Shown: positions 44,436-52,586 of the stretch, piece after piece
Position numbering within the stretch: position 1 is the stretch's first letter
How the letters are laid out: each line of letters starts with the position of its first letter
Origin: M0108 sp963841065
GTDB lineage: Bacteria; Pseudomonadota; Gammaproteobacteria; Chromatiales; Chromatiaceae
Assembly: GCA_963841065.1 (NCBI GenBank)
Contig: CAWJBI010000051.1
Location: 1-64,000 of the forward strand
Length of the DNA: 64,000 nucleotides
Direction of reading: 5' to 3'
Program-made: the position numbers and the translations under genes
The notes under the pieces: generated by a model
The model's input: the letters and a program-made list of their open reading frames with translations, nothing else
Databases searched by the model: none
Told to the model about the DNA's origin: nothing

Positions 44436-44673
44436 GCGCTTGTGGCTCCGCTGTGAGTGCCCGCTGAGGTGCCGCCCGAGGCGGCCTGGGAAAAAGGATT
44501 GCAAGATACCGAGGGGGACTGGGGAGTGCAAGGGCGGCACCCTCCAGCGCATCAGCCAGTATTCCCTGAACATGTCTCGCCCCGGCATGATCCACGGATC
44601 GAGCGTAACAAGCTACACGCATTGCCCGAGGCCTATGGGAGGTGCCAGGCACCGGTCCCTGTGCGATACCCTG

Positions 44674-45666
44674 CTACTCGCTTTTCAGCCTTCGCGAGCC
44701 TTCAATGAGGGGGTGCCAGCCGAACACGAACGTGGCTATGAAGCCGTCCATGCGCAGATCCCCAGGAGCTCCATCGTTAACCGTCGACTTGTAGCCGACG
44801 GTCAGATTCAGATTCTCGTTGATGACATAGCCGAGCGTGAGCCCGAGACCGAGGTTGTCGAGCTTCTCTCCCTGCACGCCATCGATGGTCGCCTGGCCGC
44901 CGCTGTACCAGGCGGCGTCAAGCGAACCCCACAGGTGCTCGGTGAGGTCGCGCGTCAAGTGCGCGTCCAACTGGAACATTGGATCGGTCTCCAAAGTCTG
45001 CCCGATGTAGTCGGTGTTGTTGCCGAAGATCCAGGCAGCGGGCAGGAACTCCAGGGTCGTGCGCCGGCCCGGCACCCAGGGGCCAAGCTGCCAGGTGATG
45101 GGCAGACCGAAGCGCCCATACCAGCGGTTCTGGCCGATGTTCAGGGACTGGTCGTTGTTGTATTCGCCAATCGGCAGCGCCAGGTCGGCCAGCAGGTCCA
45201 CGGAGAACCCTGGCTCGTAACGCACGGCGTCGGGAATGTTCTTCTGCGCCGGGGGACCGATAACGTTGATGTTAAATTCGAGCATCGGGTCGCCGAAGCC
45301 GCTGGCCGACTGGCTGAAGGTGTTGCCGGCTAAGCTGACGTCGCCCGAGATGCGCCCCATGGGCAACAGGATCGCCGCCATGGCCGAGCGATCGAACAAT
45401 GCAAAGGTGCGCGCGTAACCCGCGATGGCCATGGTGGCATCGAAGTTCGCTCCCGGGGTCACGATGTGCGCCGGATCGAAGGGGTTGGTGTTGCCGCTGA
45501 TCGATTCGAAGATGAGCGGCACCGCATTCGAGCCCGCCAGGGTATCCCAATAGAAGCGCGCCGGTGTTTGGGCGAGCGCGGGATTGAGCGCGGCGATGGC
45601 GAGCATCGCGACGGGAGCCAACCGCGACCAGCGGGCCTGTTGGATTCGACCTGCGTTTTTGTACAT
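44674..45666 (-). CDS. Outer-membrane transporter of the phenol MetA-pathway type
   Basis: A 330-residue protein with a signal peptide (about 1-32, ending ALAQ) and a beta-barrel-like remainder of alternating strands, ending in YKSTVNDGAPGDLRMDGFIA and FVFGWHPL. It resembles the Phenol_MetA_deg family, proposed to admit aromatic compounds. It is the last gene of the catabolic island and is transcribed with the sulfatase upstream. The substrate is not known. Confidence 0.8.
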   Translation of the reverse strand: MYKNAGRIQQARWSRLAPVAMLAIAALNPALAQTPARFYWDTLAGSNAVPLIFESISGNTNPFDPAHIVTPGANFDATMAIAGYARTFALFDRSAMAAILLPMGRISGDVSLAGNTFSQSASGFGDPMLEFNINVIGPPAQKNIPDAVRYEPGFSVDLLADLALPIGEYNNDQSLNIGQNRWYGRFGLPITWQLGPWVPGRRTTLEFLPAAWIFGNNTDYIGQTLETDPMFQLDAHLTRDLTEHLWGSLDAAWYSGGQATIDGVQGEKLDNLGLGLTLGYVINENLNLTVGYKSTVNDGAPGDLRMDGFIATFVFGWHPLIEGSRRLKSE

Positions 45667-45714
45667 AGAGTTCTAACCTGCTTAACGGATGATTCAGTCT
45701 CGGATCGGCAACGC

Positions 45715-47550
45715 TCAAGGCTTGGGATCGGCCAGCATGTCCTGGGGTGGCACGAACTGTCGCTTATAGATCAAGGGCGGATAGCCGGGGTCGTCCGGGA
45801 CGCGCGGCGGAAGCTGGTCGACCAGGGTCTCGAACGTGGAGCGGCTGGGCAGGATCACGTTGTTCGTCCGCACGTAGCGATCCCAGAGGGCGACCATCTG
45901 GCGCACCTTGTCCGGACGTTCCGCGGCGAGATCCTTGCGCTCGCCGGGGTCCGCCGCGAGGTTGAAAAGCTCCCAGCTCTCCTTGCCGAGGGGCTTGTAT
46001 TGCCAGCGGAGCTTCCAGTCCCCTTGCCGTACTGCACGATTGCCAAAGAGCTCCCAGGCAAGGTAGTCCTGCTGATTGCGGGGCGACTCCGCCCGTCCCG
46101 CCAACACCGAATTCCAGGACTTACCCATGAGCGCTGGCAACTGACGCCCGTCGTGGCTAGTCGGATAGCTGGCACCGGCCATCTCGAGCAGCGTCGGCAT
46201 GATGTCGGCCACATGCATGAGCCCCTGGTTGATGCTCCCCCTGGGTCGGTTCACGGCCGGACCGCTGACGATGAGCGCGTTGCGGATGCCGCCTTCCGCG
46301 ACCCAGCCCTTGTACTGACTGAAGGGCGTCATTGAGACCTGCGCCCACATCGGGCCGTAGGCAACGTAGGAGCCCGGATCGCCCCAGGCGTGGGGATCGG
46401 TCTGCGACCAATGGATCGCCGCGAAGAGGAAGTCGCGTGTGCCCGGCTTGCCCGCGATCATCTTGAAGAGATCGGTCCCCTCGGCGCCGTTGTCGCCAAA
46501 CACGATGAATAGGGTATTGTCGTACTCACCGATCTTCTTGAGGTGGTCGATGAGCCGGCCGATGTGGAAGTCCATGTTCTCCACCATGCCGGCGTAGAGC
46601 TCCATCTTCTTGCCGAGGGTGGCCCTGGCCGCCGGCGCGAGCGTGATGGGGTCAGGGACGAACCACATACGTTCGGCGAGCTGCGCGCCCGGAGGCTGAA
46701 TGCCGAGCGTGATCTGGCGCCCCAGCCGCTCCTGCCGCACCGCGTCCCAGCCCTTGTCGTAAGCGCCGACATGGCGATCGCGCCATTCCCTGGGCAGATG
46801 ATACGGATCGTGCGGCGCCTGGTGGGCGACATAGGCAAAGAAGGGCTTGCCGTCACCCTGGTTGGCGTCAATGAATTCGATCAGCTTGTCGGTGTAGGTC
46901 TTGGTGGCATAGTAATCCTTGGGTAACTTAGTGAGATAACGCCCGTCTTCGGTGAAGACCGAGTTGGGTGACGCCCCGGTGAAATTCGTCATGTCCCAGT
47001 AGCTGCCCGCCCCGTCGAGCAGCGAGAAGTCACGCTCGAAGCCGCGCGCGGCCGGAATCAGCTCCGGCGCCTTGCCCAGGTGCCACTTGCCGACCATGTA
47101 GGTGTGATAGCCGGCGTCCTTGAGGAGTTGGGGCAGGGTAAGTACCCGGTGGTTGAGGTAACCCTCGTAGCCGGGCACGCCACGCTGGTTGGGCGCGGTC
47201 CACTCGTCCATGTTGCCCAGGCCGTTCCGGTGGGTATCGACGCCGCTCAGCAGCATGGAGCGCGTGGGCGAGCAGCTCGCGTGGGTGTAGAAGTTGGTGA
47301 AGCGCACCCCTTCATTGGCCAGGGAGTCGAGGTTCGGCGTGCGGATCTCACCGCCGAAGGAGCCCATGTCGGAGAACCCCATGTCATCGCCGAGGATGAT
47401 GATGATGTTCGGGCGGCGGGCCCTGTCAGCCGCGGAAGCCTCGGCGGGAGCGGCGAGGGCGGCCACCAGGCCGACGATCCAAAAGGCGCAGATCAGGTTT
47501 CCCACCTTCCCGACGGTGGCTCGGAGCGAGCGCGACAATACGTTCTTCAT
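45715..47550 (-). CDS. Secreted sulfatase (arylsulfatase type I)
   Basis: A 611-residue alkaline-phosphatase-fold sulfatase. The signal peptide ends about residue 40. Metal ligands are in NIIIILGDDMGFSDMG; the formylglycine motif is SCSPTRSMLLSG (C-x-P-x-R), where the Cys is converted to formylglycine; VGKWHLGK follows. Further on, FGDNGAEGTD supplies the second Asp/Asn pair. The start at 47550 has GAGG 8 bases upstream. It would release sulfate from an organic ester before the product is handled by the neighbouring enzymes. Needs a maturation enzyme encoded elsewhere. Confidence 0.93.
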   Translation of the reverse strand: MKNVLSRSLRATVGKVGNLICAFWIVGLVAALAAPAEASAADRARRPNIIIILGDDMGFSDMGSFGGEIRTPNLDSLANEGVRFTNFYTHASCSPTRSMLLSGVDTHRNGLGNMDEWTAPNQRGVPGYEGYLNHRVLTLPQLLKDAGYHTYMVGKWHLGKAPELIPAARGFERDFSLLDGAGSYWDMTNFTGASPNSVFTEDGRYLTKLPKDYYATKTYTDKLIEFIDANQGDGKPFFAYVAHQAPHDPYHLPREWRDRHVGAYDKGWDAVRQERLGRQITLGIQPPGAQLAERMWFVPDPITLAPAARATLGKKMELYAGMVENMDFHIGRLIDHLKKIGEYDNTLFIVFGDNGAEGTDLFKMIAGKPGTRDFLFAAIHWSQTDPHAWGDPGSYVAYGPMWAQVSMTPFSQYKGWVAEGGIRNALIVSGPAVNRPRGSINQGLMHVADIMPTLLEMAGASYPTSHDGRQLPALMGKSWNSVLAGRAESPRNQQDYLAWELFGNRAVRQGDWKLRWQYKPLGKESWELFNLAADPGERKDLAAERPDKVRQMVALWDRYVRTNNVILPSRSTFETLVDQLPPRVPDDPGYPPLIYKRQFVPPQDMLADPKP

Positions 47551-47604
47551 CAGTAACCCTCGTTTCATCACAATCCCACCTCGATTCCCCGCTCCTTCCC
47601 TACC

Positions 47605-48477
47605 TCAGGGAAGGCCCGCCCCGGGCACCTCGACCTCGACCACCCGCAGGGTCGCGCTCGGGCGTACGTGCGATCTCGGCCGGATCGTGGGAGTCCGAGC
47701 CGCAGATGAAGAGGCTGCCGGCGCTCCGGCCCGCCCAGCATCACCGCATAGCACTCGGTGTCCAGTTCGACCCGCTCGACGATCTCGCCGCCTTCGCGCA
47801 CCCGCAGCACGCCGAACTTGCCTTCGGGGTTGGCGAGCCACACGGCGCCCTCGGCGTCGAGCGCGATGCCGTCCGGACTCACGTCCTCGGGCAACTGGGC
47901 ATAGACGCGCCGATTGGCGAGCGATCCGTCGGCCAGCACGTCGAACGCGGTCAGGCGGTGGCCCATGGTCTCGCCGACGATCAAGGTCTTGCCGTCGGGC
48001 GTGATCACCATGCCGTTCGGGAAGCTGCAGGTCCTTGGCGACGACCCGGGCGCGGCCATCGGGATCGACGCAGGCGATCACGCAGGTGTCCACGGGCTTG
48101 TTCGCGGGATCGAAGAAGTTGTAGCCGATGTCCCCGACGTACATCCGGTCGTGCGCATCGACGATGCCGTCGCTCAGGCAGAAGGTCGTGATGTCGGCGA
48201 GGTCGGCCAGGGGCTGCAGCGACTTGCCGTCCCAGCGGTGGATCTGCCGCTGCATCGCGTCGCCGACCAGCAGGCTGCCGTCGCGCCGGAATCCGAAGGC
48301 GTTCGGGATGAATGGCAGCTCCACCGCCGTCTCGACCCGGCCGTCGAGGTCCGCGGTCTTGATCCGCTTGTCGTGGATGTCCAGGAACCACAGCTTGCCG
48401 TCGTGCCAGCGCGGGCTCTCGGTGAATTTCAGGCCGCGCGTCTTATCGATCAATATCTTGCCGGTGTGCGTCTTCAT
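47605..48477 (-). CDS. SMP-30/gluconolactonase-like hydrolase (three frameshifts)
   Basis: A six-bladed beta-propeller lactonase. Metal-site motifs: FTESPRWHDGKLWFLDIHD (Glu ligand), CLSDGIVDAHDRMYVGDIGY, FPNGMVITPDGKTLIVGETM and VSPDGIALDAEGAVWLANP. Extra single bases at 48024 (restores DLQFPNGM), about 47727 (restores SLFICGSDSHDPAEIA) and about 47666 bring the frame back to its start frame and to the typical end VEVEVPGAGLP. GAGGA lies 7 bases before the ATG. In catabolic clusters such enzymes open lactone rings. Confidence 0.86.
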   Translation of the reverse strand: MKTHTGKILIDKTRGLKFTESPRWHDGKLWFLDIHDKRIKTADLDGRVETAVELPFIPNAFGFRRDGSLLVGDAMQRQIHRWDGKSLQPLADLADITTFCLSDGIVDAHDRMYVGDIGYNFFDPANKPVDTCVIACVDPDGRARVVAKDLQLPERHGDHARRQDLDRRRDHGPPPDRVRRAGRRIARQSARLCPVARGRESGRHRARRRGRRVARQPRRQVRRAAGARRRRDRRAGRTGHRVLCGDAGRAGAPAASSSAARTPTIRPRSHVRPSATLRVVEVEVPGAGLP

Positions 48478-48528
48478 GGGTCTTCCTCTGCCAAGTCAGA
48501 CTGGTTCGTGTCCGCGTGCCGCTGCGGC

Positions 48529-48899
48529 TCACGCGCTGGCGCGGTTGATGAAGGCGAGGCGAACGTCGGTGATCGACCGGGTCACGTGGCCCTTGCCGCT
48601 GACGTCGTCGCAGTAGATCAGCTCGCCGGGGCCCAGGCGCAGGGTCGTGCCGTCGCTGGTTTCCACCTCGCCCTCGCCGGCGAGCACGATGACAGATGTA
48701 GGGCTGCGGGGCATTGTGCGGCGGCACCTCGGTCCCGGCCGGGGCCGAAAACGATGGCGAAGGTGCTGACCGCCTCGGTCTCGGTCATCTGCCCCACCGG
48801 GTTCGGCGGCGGGCCGACGCGGGCCTCGTGCTCCGGAACGTCACAGACGCCGATGTGCGTCTCACCCTGTTCGTCGGCGTAGATACGCGGGAACTTCAC
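48529..48899 (-). CDS. Small cupin-domain protein (two frameshifts)
   Basis: About 122 residues. The start is GTG at 48899 with AGGAGG 10 bases upstream (VKFPRIYADEQGETHIGVCD). Removing one base near 48739 and one near 48700 gives FGPAGTEVPPHNAPQPTSV and then LAGEGEVETSDGTTLRLGPG, a cupin barrel. Metal ligands are partly present (PPH early; GHV late). It may bind or isomerise an intermediate of the pathway. SMP-30 gene follows after about 50 bases. Confidence 0.75.
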
Positions 48900-48960
48900 G
48901 ATCGGGTTTCCTCCTGATGTGACTAGCAATTGTCCTGCCAGGCGTCCGCCGACGCGGTGC

Positions 48961-49994
48961 CTACAGGCCGTGAAACTTCTGCAGCGCCGGCCGCAGCGGC
49001 CAGCGGCTGGGCAGCAGCTGGCGCGCCGGTTCGGCGAAGCGGCAGCGCAAGCGTGCCCAGCCGCTCGAAGCTGATCTCGATCTCGGCGCCCGGATCGACG
49101 AAGTCGTCGTGGTCGAGGCCGGTGCAGTCCGGAATGGTGCCCATGCCCACGACCGTTCCGGGCTGGATGGACGAGATGAAGCCGAGCCAGGCGAAGACGT
49201 CCTCGGCCTTGTGATCGATCTCGGCCGTCGACCCCTGGTACCGGACCTGCCCGTCGACCTTGACGACGACCTTGAGCGCGTACGGATCGCCGACCTCGTC
49301 CGCGGTGACCAGGTAGGGGCCGAGCTGGTTGCCCTTGTCCATGTCCTTCGTCAGGCAGAAGCCGCCGATGAACTCCTGCGCCTGCACGTCGCGGGCCGAG
49401 ACGTCGTTGAAGATGCAGTAGCCCGCCACGGGCTGCTGCGCGTTGCCGTAGACGACGGCCAGTTCGGGCTCGATGTCCAGGCGCGACGTGTACAGCGGCC
49501 AGGGGATGGTCTCGCCGTCGCCGACGATCGAGTTCATGTTGCACTTGTAGTAGGACAAGCGCTCCGGCACGCCTGGCGGCGGCGCGGTCGGCTTGACCAG
49601 CAGCATCTTGGCGAAGGCCTGCAGGATCGGCGCGGTCTGCGGGTTGTCCTTCTCGTACTTCATCATGGTGTCCGCAGAGTTCTTGAGATGCCGCGGCGTC
49701 AGGCCGAAGTCGAACAGCGCCACCACCTCGACCGGCTCGTGCAGGCGCACGTCCTGCAGCTTCGGCCTTTCGCCCTCGGGCCATTCGCCCAGATGCGCCT
49801 CGCCCCAGGCCGCCAGTTCGCGCGCCGCGCTGCTCGCTCTCCGGCAGGCCGGCCAGGTAGGCGTGCTGTCGCTCAGCTCGGGCCGCGGCGATCCCGCTGC
49901 GCTGCTGCAGGGTCGCGAACGCGACCGCACGGTCGCCGATGACGACGCCGAAGCGGGGCTTCGAGTCGCCTTGGGAAAAGCGGATCAGCTTCAT
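48961..49994 (-). CDS. Fumarylacetoacetate hydrolase family protein (two frameshifts)
   Basis: The start at 49994 (MKLIRFSQGDSKPRFGVVIG) has GAGGAG 8 bases upstream. An extra C at about 49832 (restores SESAARELAAWGEAH) and an extra T at 49049-49050 (restores TLRCRFAEPARQLLPSRWPL and a TAG stop at 48961) are needed. About 343 residues. FAH motifs: LDIEPELAVVYG (metal Glu pair), FNDVSARDVQAQEF, KDMDKGNQLGPYLV and GMGTIPDCTGLDHDDFVDPG. The family hydrolyses C-C bonds of beta-diketo acids formed after aromatic ring cleavage, which supports an aromatic pathway here. Confidence 0.87.
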
Positions 49995-50027
49995 CGTGAT
50001 GCTCCTCGTTGCCGTCGTCGCTCGCGT

Positions 50028-51005
50028 TCAGAACTCGACCGCGATGCCCTTGGCCTTGGCCACGGCGAGGACCGCGTCGAAGACCTTCGCGTGGTCCCAG
50101 GGTGTGTCGGCGGCCTCGTGGCGGAACTCGCGGTAGGCCCGCTCGACGTTCATGAACAGGCGCGCCGGGGCCCGCCACCCGCCGTACGGTCCGAAGTCGA
50201 TCTTCTTCGACGCCTCCAGGGCGCTCAGCCCCTGCCCGAAGCAGCGCTTCGATTCCTCGCGCACGTATTCGAGGTAGGCCTTCATCTCCATCGCGCCCTC
50301 GATCCCGCACACCGGCCCGTGTCCGGGAACGATGACGTCCGGGTCGAGCGAGATGATGAGATCGAGGATCTTGAGCCACTTCTCGTAGGTGCCGTTCCAG
50401 CCCATGGGCGTGCACTCGCGGAAGATCACGTCGCCGGCGAACACGACCTTTTCCTTGGGCACGTGGATGATCGTGTCACCGATCTGGTGGCACGGCCCGA
50501 CGTAGATGAGGTGCACCTCCGTGCCGTCGAGGTCCAGCACGTGCCGCTCCTCGAACACGGTCGTCGGCAGCACCAGCCGGATGCCGTCGAAGTCGTAGTC
50601 CTGCTGCAATTGCTGGGCGACGGCCAGCGCGCCCGGGTGCAGGGCCTTGAGCAGCAGCCGCGTGAGGAAGCGATCGGACCCCTTGAGCAGCTGCTGGGTC
50701 TCCTTCGGGTCGGCGACATGCGGCATCAGCTCCTTGACCGTCCGGTGCGCGATGATCTCGGCACCCTCGAAGAGCTGGTTCCCCCAGACGTGGTCGCCGT
50801 CCTCGTGCGTGTTGATCACGCGCTTGGGCATGCCGCGCCAGACCTTGCCGAACAGCTCGATCATCTGGCGCCCGTGGGGCAGGTCCGACTGGGTGTCGAT
50901 GACCACGCCGCCACCGAGGTTGATGAGCCCGGAATTCGCATCGCAGACGCGGTTCTTCTCGTTGAGGACCGCGAAGCAGTTCTCGCTGACTTGCTGAAGT
51001 TTCAT
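50028..51005 (-). CDS. Metallo-beta-lactamase-fold hydrolase
   Basis: A 325-residue protein. The metal motif is VINTHEDGDHVWGNQLF; the second His of HxHxDH is Asp, as in the branch related to quinoprotein-relay proteins. Further ligands are in VGPCHQIGDTIIHVP and VVFAGDVIFRE, and VIVPGHGPVCG. No signal peptide. It is the first gene of the minus-strand catabolic run and shares a 155-base promoter region with the AraC gene. It could hydrolyse a thioester, lactone or enol ester. Confidence 0.85.
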   Translation of the reverse strand: MKLQQVSENCFAVLNEKNRVCDANSGLINLGGGVVIDTQSDLPHGRQMIELFGKVWRGMPKRVINTHEDGDHVWGNQLFEGAEIIAHRTVKELMPHVADPKETQQLLKGSDRFLTRLLLKALHPGALAVAQQLQQDYDFDGIRLVLPTTVFEERHVLDLDGTEVHLIYVGPCHQIGDTIIHVPKEKVVFAGDVIFRECTPMGWNGTYEKWLKILDLIISLDPDVIVPGHGPVCGIEGAMEMKAYLEYVREESKRCFGQGLSALEASKKIDFGPYGGWRAPARLFMNVERAYREFRHEAADTPWDHAKVFDAVLAVAKAKGIAVEF

Positions 51006-51160
51006 TGGGATGGATTGGGTCGTTAGGGTGCGCGGCTGGTACACTTTTGCCTGTCCCCCAGATGGGCTAGGCGCTCTAGCTCGATGATCTGAAGCAAAAA
51101 TCAAATAGTATCCGGCCAGGCACCTGGGCCGTCTATCGGAATACCGCAAATCCAAAATTC
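51006..51160. promoter_or_regulatory. Divergent promoter region of the catabolic island
   Basis: These 155 bases lie between the hydrolase start (51005, minus) and the AraC start (51161, plus). They include an AT-rich patch near 51093-51110. An AraC-type activator normally binds such a region. I see no clear repeat pair. Confidence 0.5.
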
Positions 51161-52162
51161 GTGACCGCCCCCGTCATCAGCGACTCCCCCGCGGTCAGCG
51201 TGACCGAGATCAGCGATCCCGCGTCGGCCGACGCGGGGCTGGAGCTGATCGAGCTGGATGCGGTGCAGCTCGAATCCAAGCCGCTGCGGGCGCGGCGCGT
51301 GCTCGTGCGCTTAGGGTCCGCCAGCGTGCTCTTCCACGCCAGCAACCAGCGCCTGCGAACCAGTACCAGCGTGCACAAGGGTCTGCTCGGCTATGTCACC
51401 TTCGGCCCTCAGGCGCGGGGGACGGTGAACGGGGTGTTGGTCCGCACAGGCATGATGTTGGCCGCTGCGCCGGAATCCGAGGCCCGATTCGTGGTGGAGC
51501 CCGGCTGGGAGAGTATCACCTTCCTGCTCCCACCCGAGGAGATCGGCCTCCATCGGACGGCGCGCCAATGGGAGGGGGAGTTTCGTCTTCCGCAGGGGGT
51601 GGAGACGCTACAGGCCAGCGAAGCGATGGTTTGCGGACTCTTCGACTGGGGGAAGCGGCTGGTGGAGACCGCCGTAGAGCAGCCCGCCCTGTTCAATGAA
51701 CGGGAGAGTGAGGGGGTTGCCGCCCGGGTCGAGTTGATCGAATCCCTGTTGGCGACGCTTCGCCAGGCCAGAGATCTCGTGCCCAGCCGCGGCGACCGGA
51801 CCCGGCGGTCCCGCAGTCAGATCGTGCAGCGCGCCGAGGAGTACGCCCTGACGCGGACCGGCGCCCATCTCTGCGTCAGCGACCTGTGCCGGGTCGCCGG
51901 CGTGAGCGAGCGCACCCTGGAATATGCCTTCAAGGAGGTCATGGCTCTGACGCCGGTGGCCTATGTGACCCGGCTGCGGCTGCATCGGGTCCGCAAGGCC
52001 CTCCTGGCGGCGACGCCGGGATCGACCACCGTCTCGGCGCAGGCGCTCGCGTGGGGCTTCTGGCATTTCGGCGAGTTCTCGCGCGCCTACAAGGAGTGCT
52101 TCGGCGAGTTGCCTTCGGAGACATTGCGACGGAGGCACGAGCCGCCCAAGCTGTGGGAATAG
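51161..52162 (+). CDS. AraC-family transcriptional regulator
   Basis: A 333-residue regulator of the AraC/NahR-XylS-like size. The N-terminal cupin-like ligand domain covers about 1-220; the two helix-turn-helix motifs cover about 230-330 (LCVSDLCRVAGVSERTLEYA and ALAWGFWHFGEFSRAYKECF, with the usual GF-x-FSR-x-F pattern). The start is GTG at 51161. It is divergent from the island genes and is the likely activator in response to the substrate or a pathway product. Confidence 0.9.
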   Translation: MTAPVISDSPAVSVTEISDPASADAGLELIELDAVQLESKPLRARRVLVRLGSASVLFHASNQRLRTSTSVHKGLLGYVTFGPQARGTVNGVLVRTGMMLAAAPESEARFVVEPGWESITFLLPPEEIGLHRTARQWEGEFRLPQGVETLQASEAMVCGLFDWGKRLVETAVEQPALFNERESEGVAARVELIESLLATLRQARDLVPSRGDRTRRSRSQIVQRAEEYALTRTGAHLCVSDLCRVAGVSERTLEYAFKEVMALTPVAYVTRLRLHRVRKALLAATPGSTTVSAQALAWGFWHFGEFSRAYKECFGELPSETLRRRHEPPKLWE

Positions 52163-52347
52163 GACGCCAACTACAAGACTCCTTGACGGCATTTCAGGCA
52201 AGGCAGCGGGACCCGGAACTGGCGTCGGGTTGGTTGCTCCTTCCGTGACCTGGACACCGTTGACTGGCAAGGGACATCAGTACTGAGGCTTATTGGAGTG
52301 CAAGCCCAAGTGTCCGCTTCCCGCGATCTTGCGGAGTTGCCGCCGGC

Positions 52348-52539
52348 GTGAGCCATGACGTGGTCTTCGACGAAGACACCAGCCGCCTCCGCCAAGGCCA
52401 CGCCCCGGCGATCATGACCGCGTCGCGCCACCTCTGCATCAACCGCTTCGAGCCGGAACCCTCGTACCTGGGTCTCGCCAAGAAGCGCCGCAAGGCTGGC
52501 TGTAACGACGACTACCGCGCTAAGGTCTTGTTCGGGTGA
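52348..52539 (+). pseudogene. ISAs1-family transposase, C-terminal remnant
   Basis: About 62 codons read DVVFDEDTSRLRQGHAPAIM, then CINRFEPEPS and KKRRKAGCNDDYRAKVLFG before a stop. This is the end of ISAs1 transposases (VTF-EDxSRIRxGHAPEN and AGWDDDYLxKVL). The rest of the transposase is missing; similarity starts at about 52354. The following bases (ATGCGCGCTCGCCCTG) look like the element's end. It marks the border of the catabolic island. Confidence 0.75.
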
Positions 52540-52586
52540 CCAGTTATGCGCGCTCGCCCTGATCTTGATGGGTGAGGTGGGACCTG

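Noticed and set aside
42642..44456. Long plus-strand frame of 604 codons opposite aspS
   Set aside because: Shadow of aspS, which has complete synthetase motifs on the other strand.
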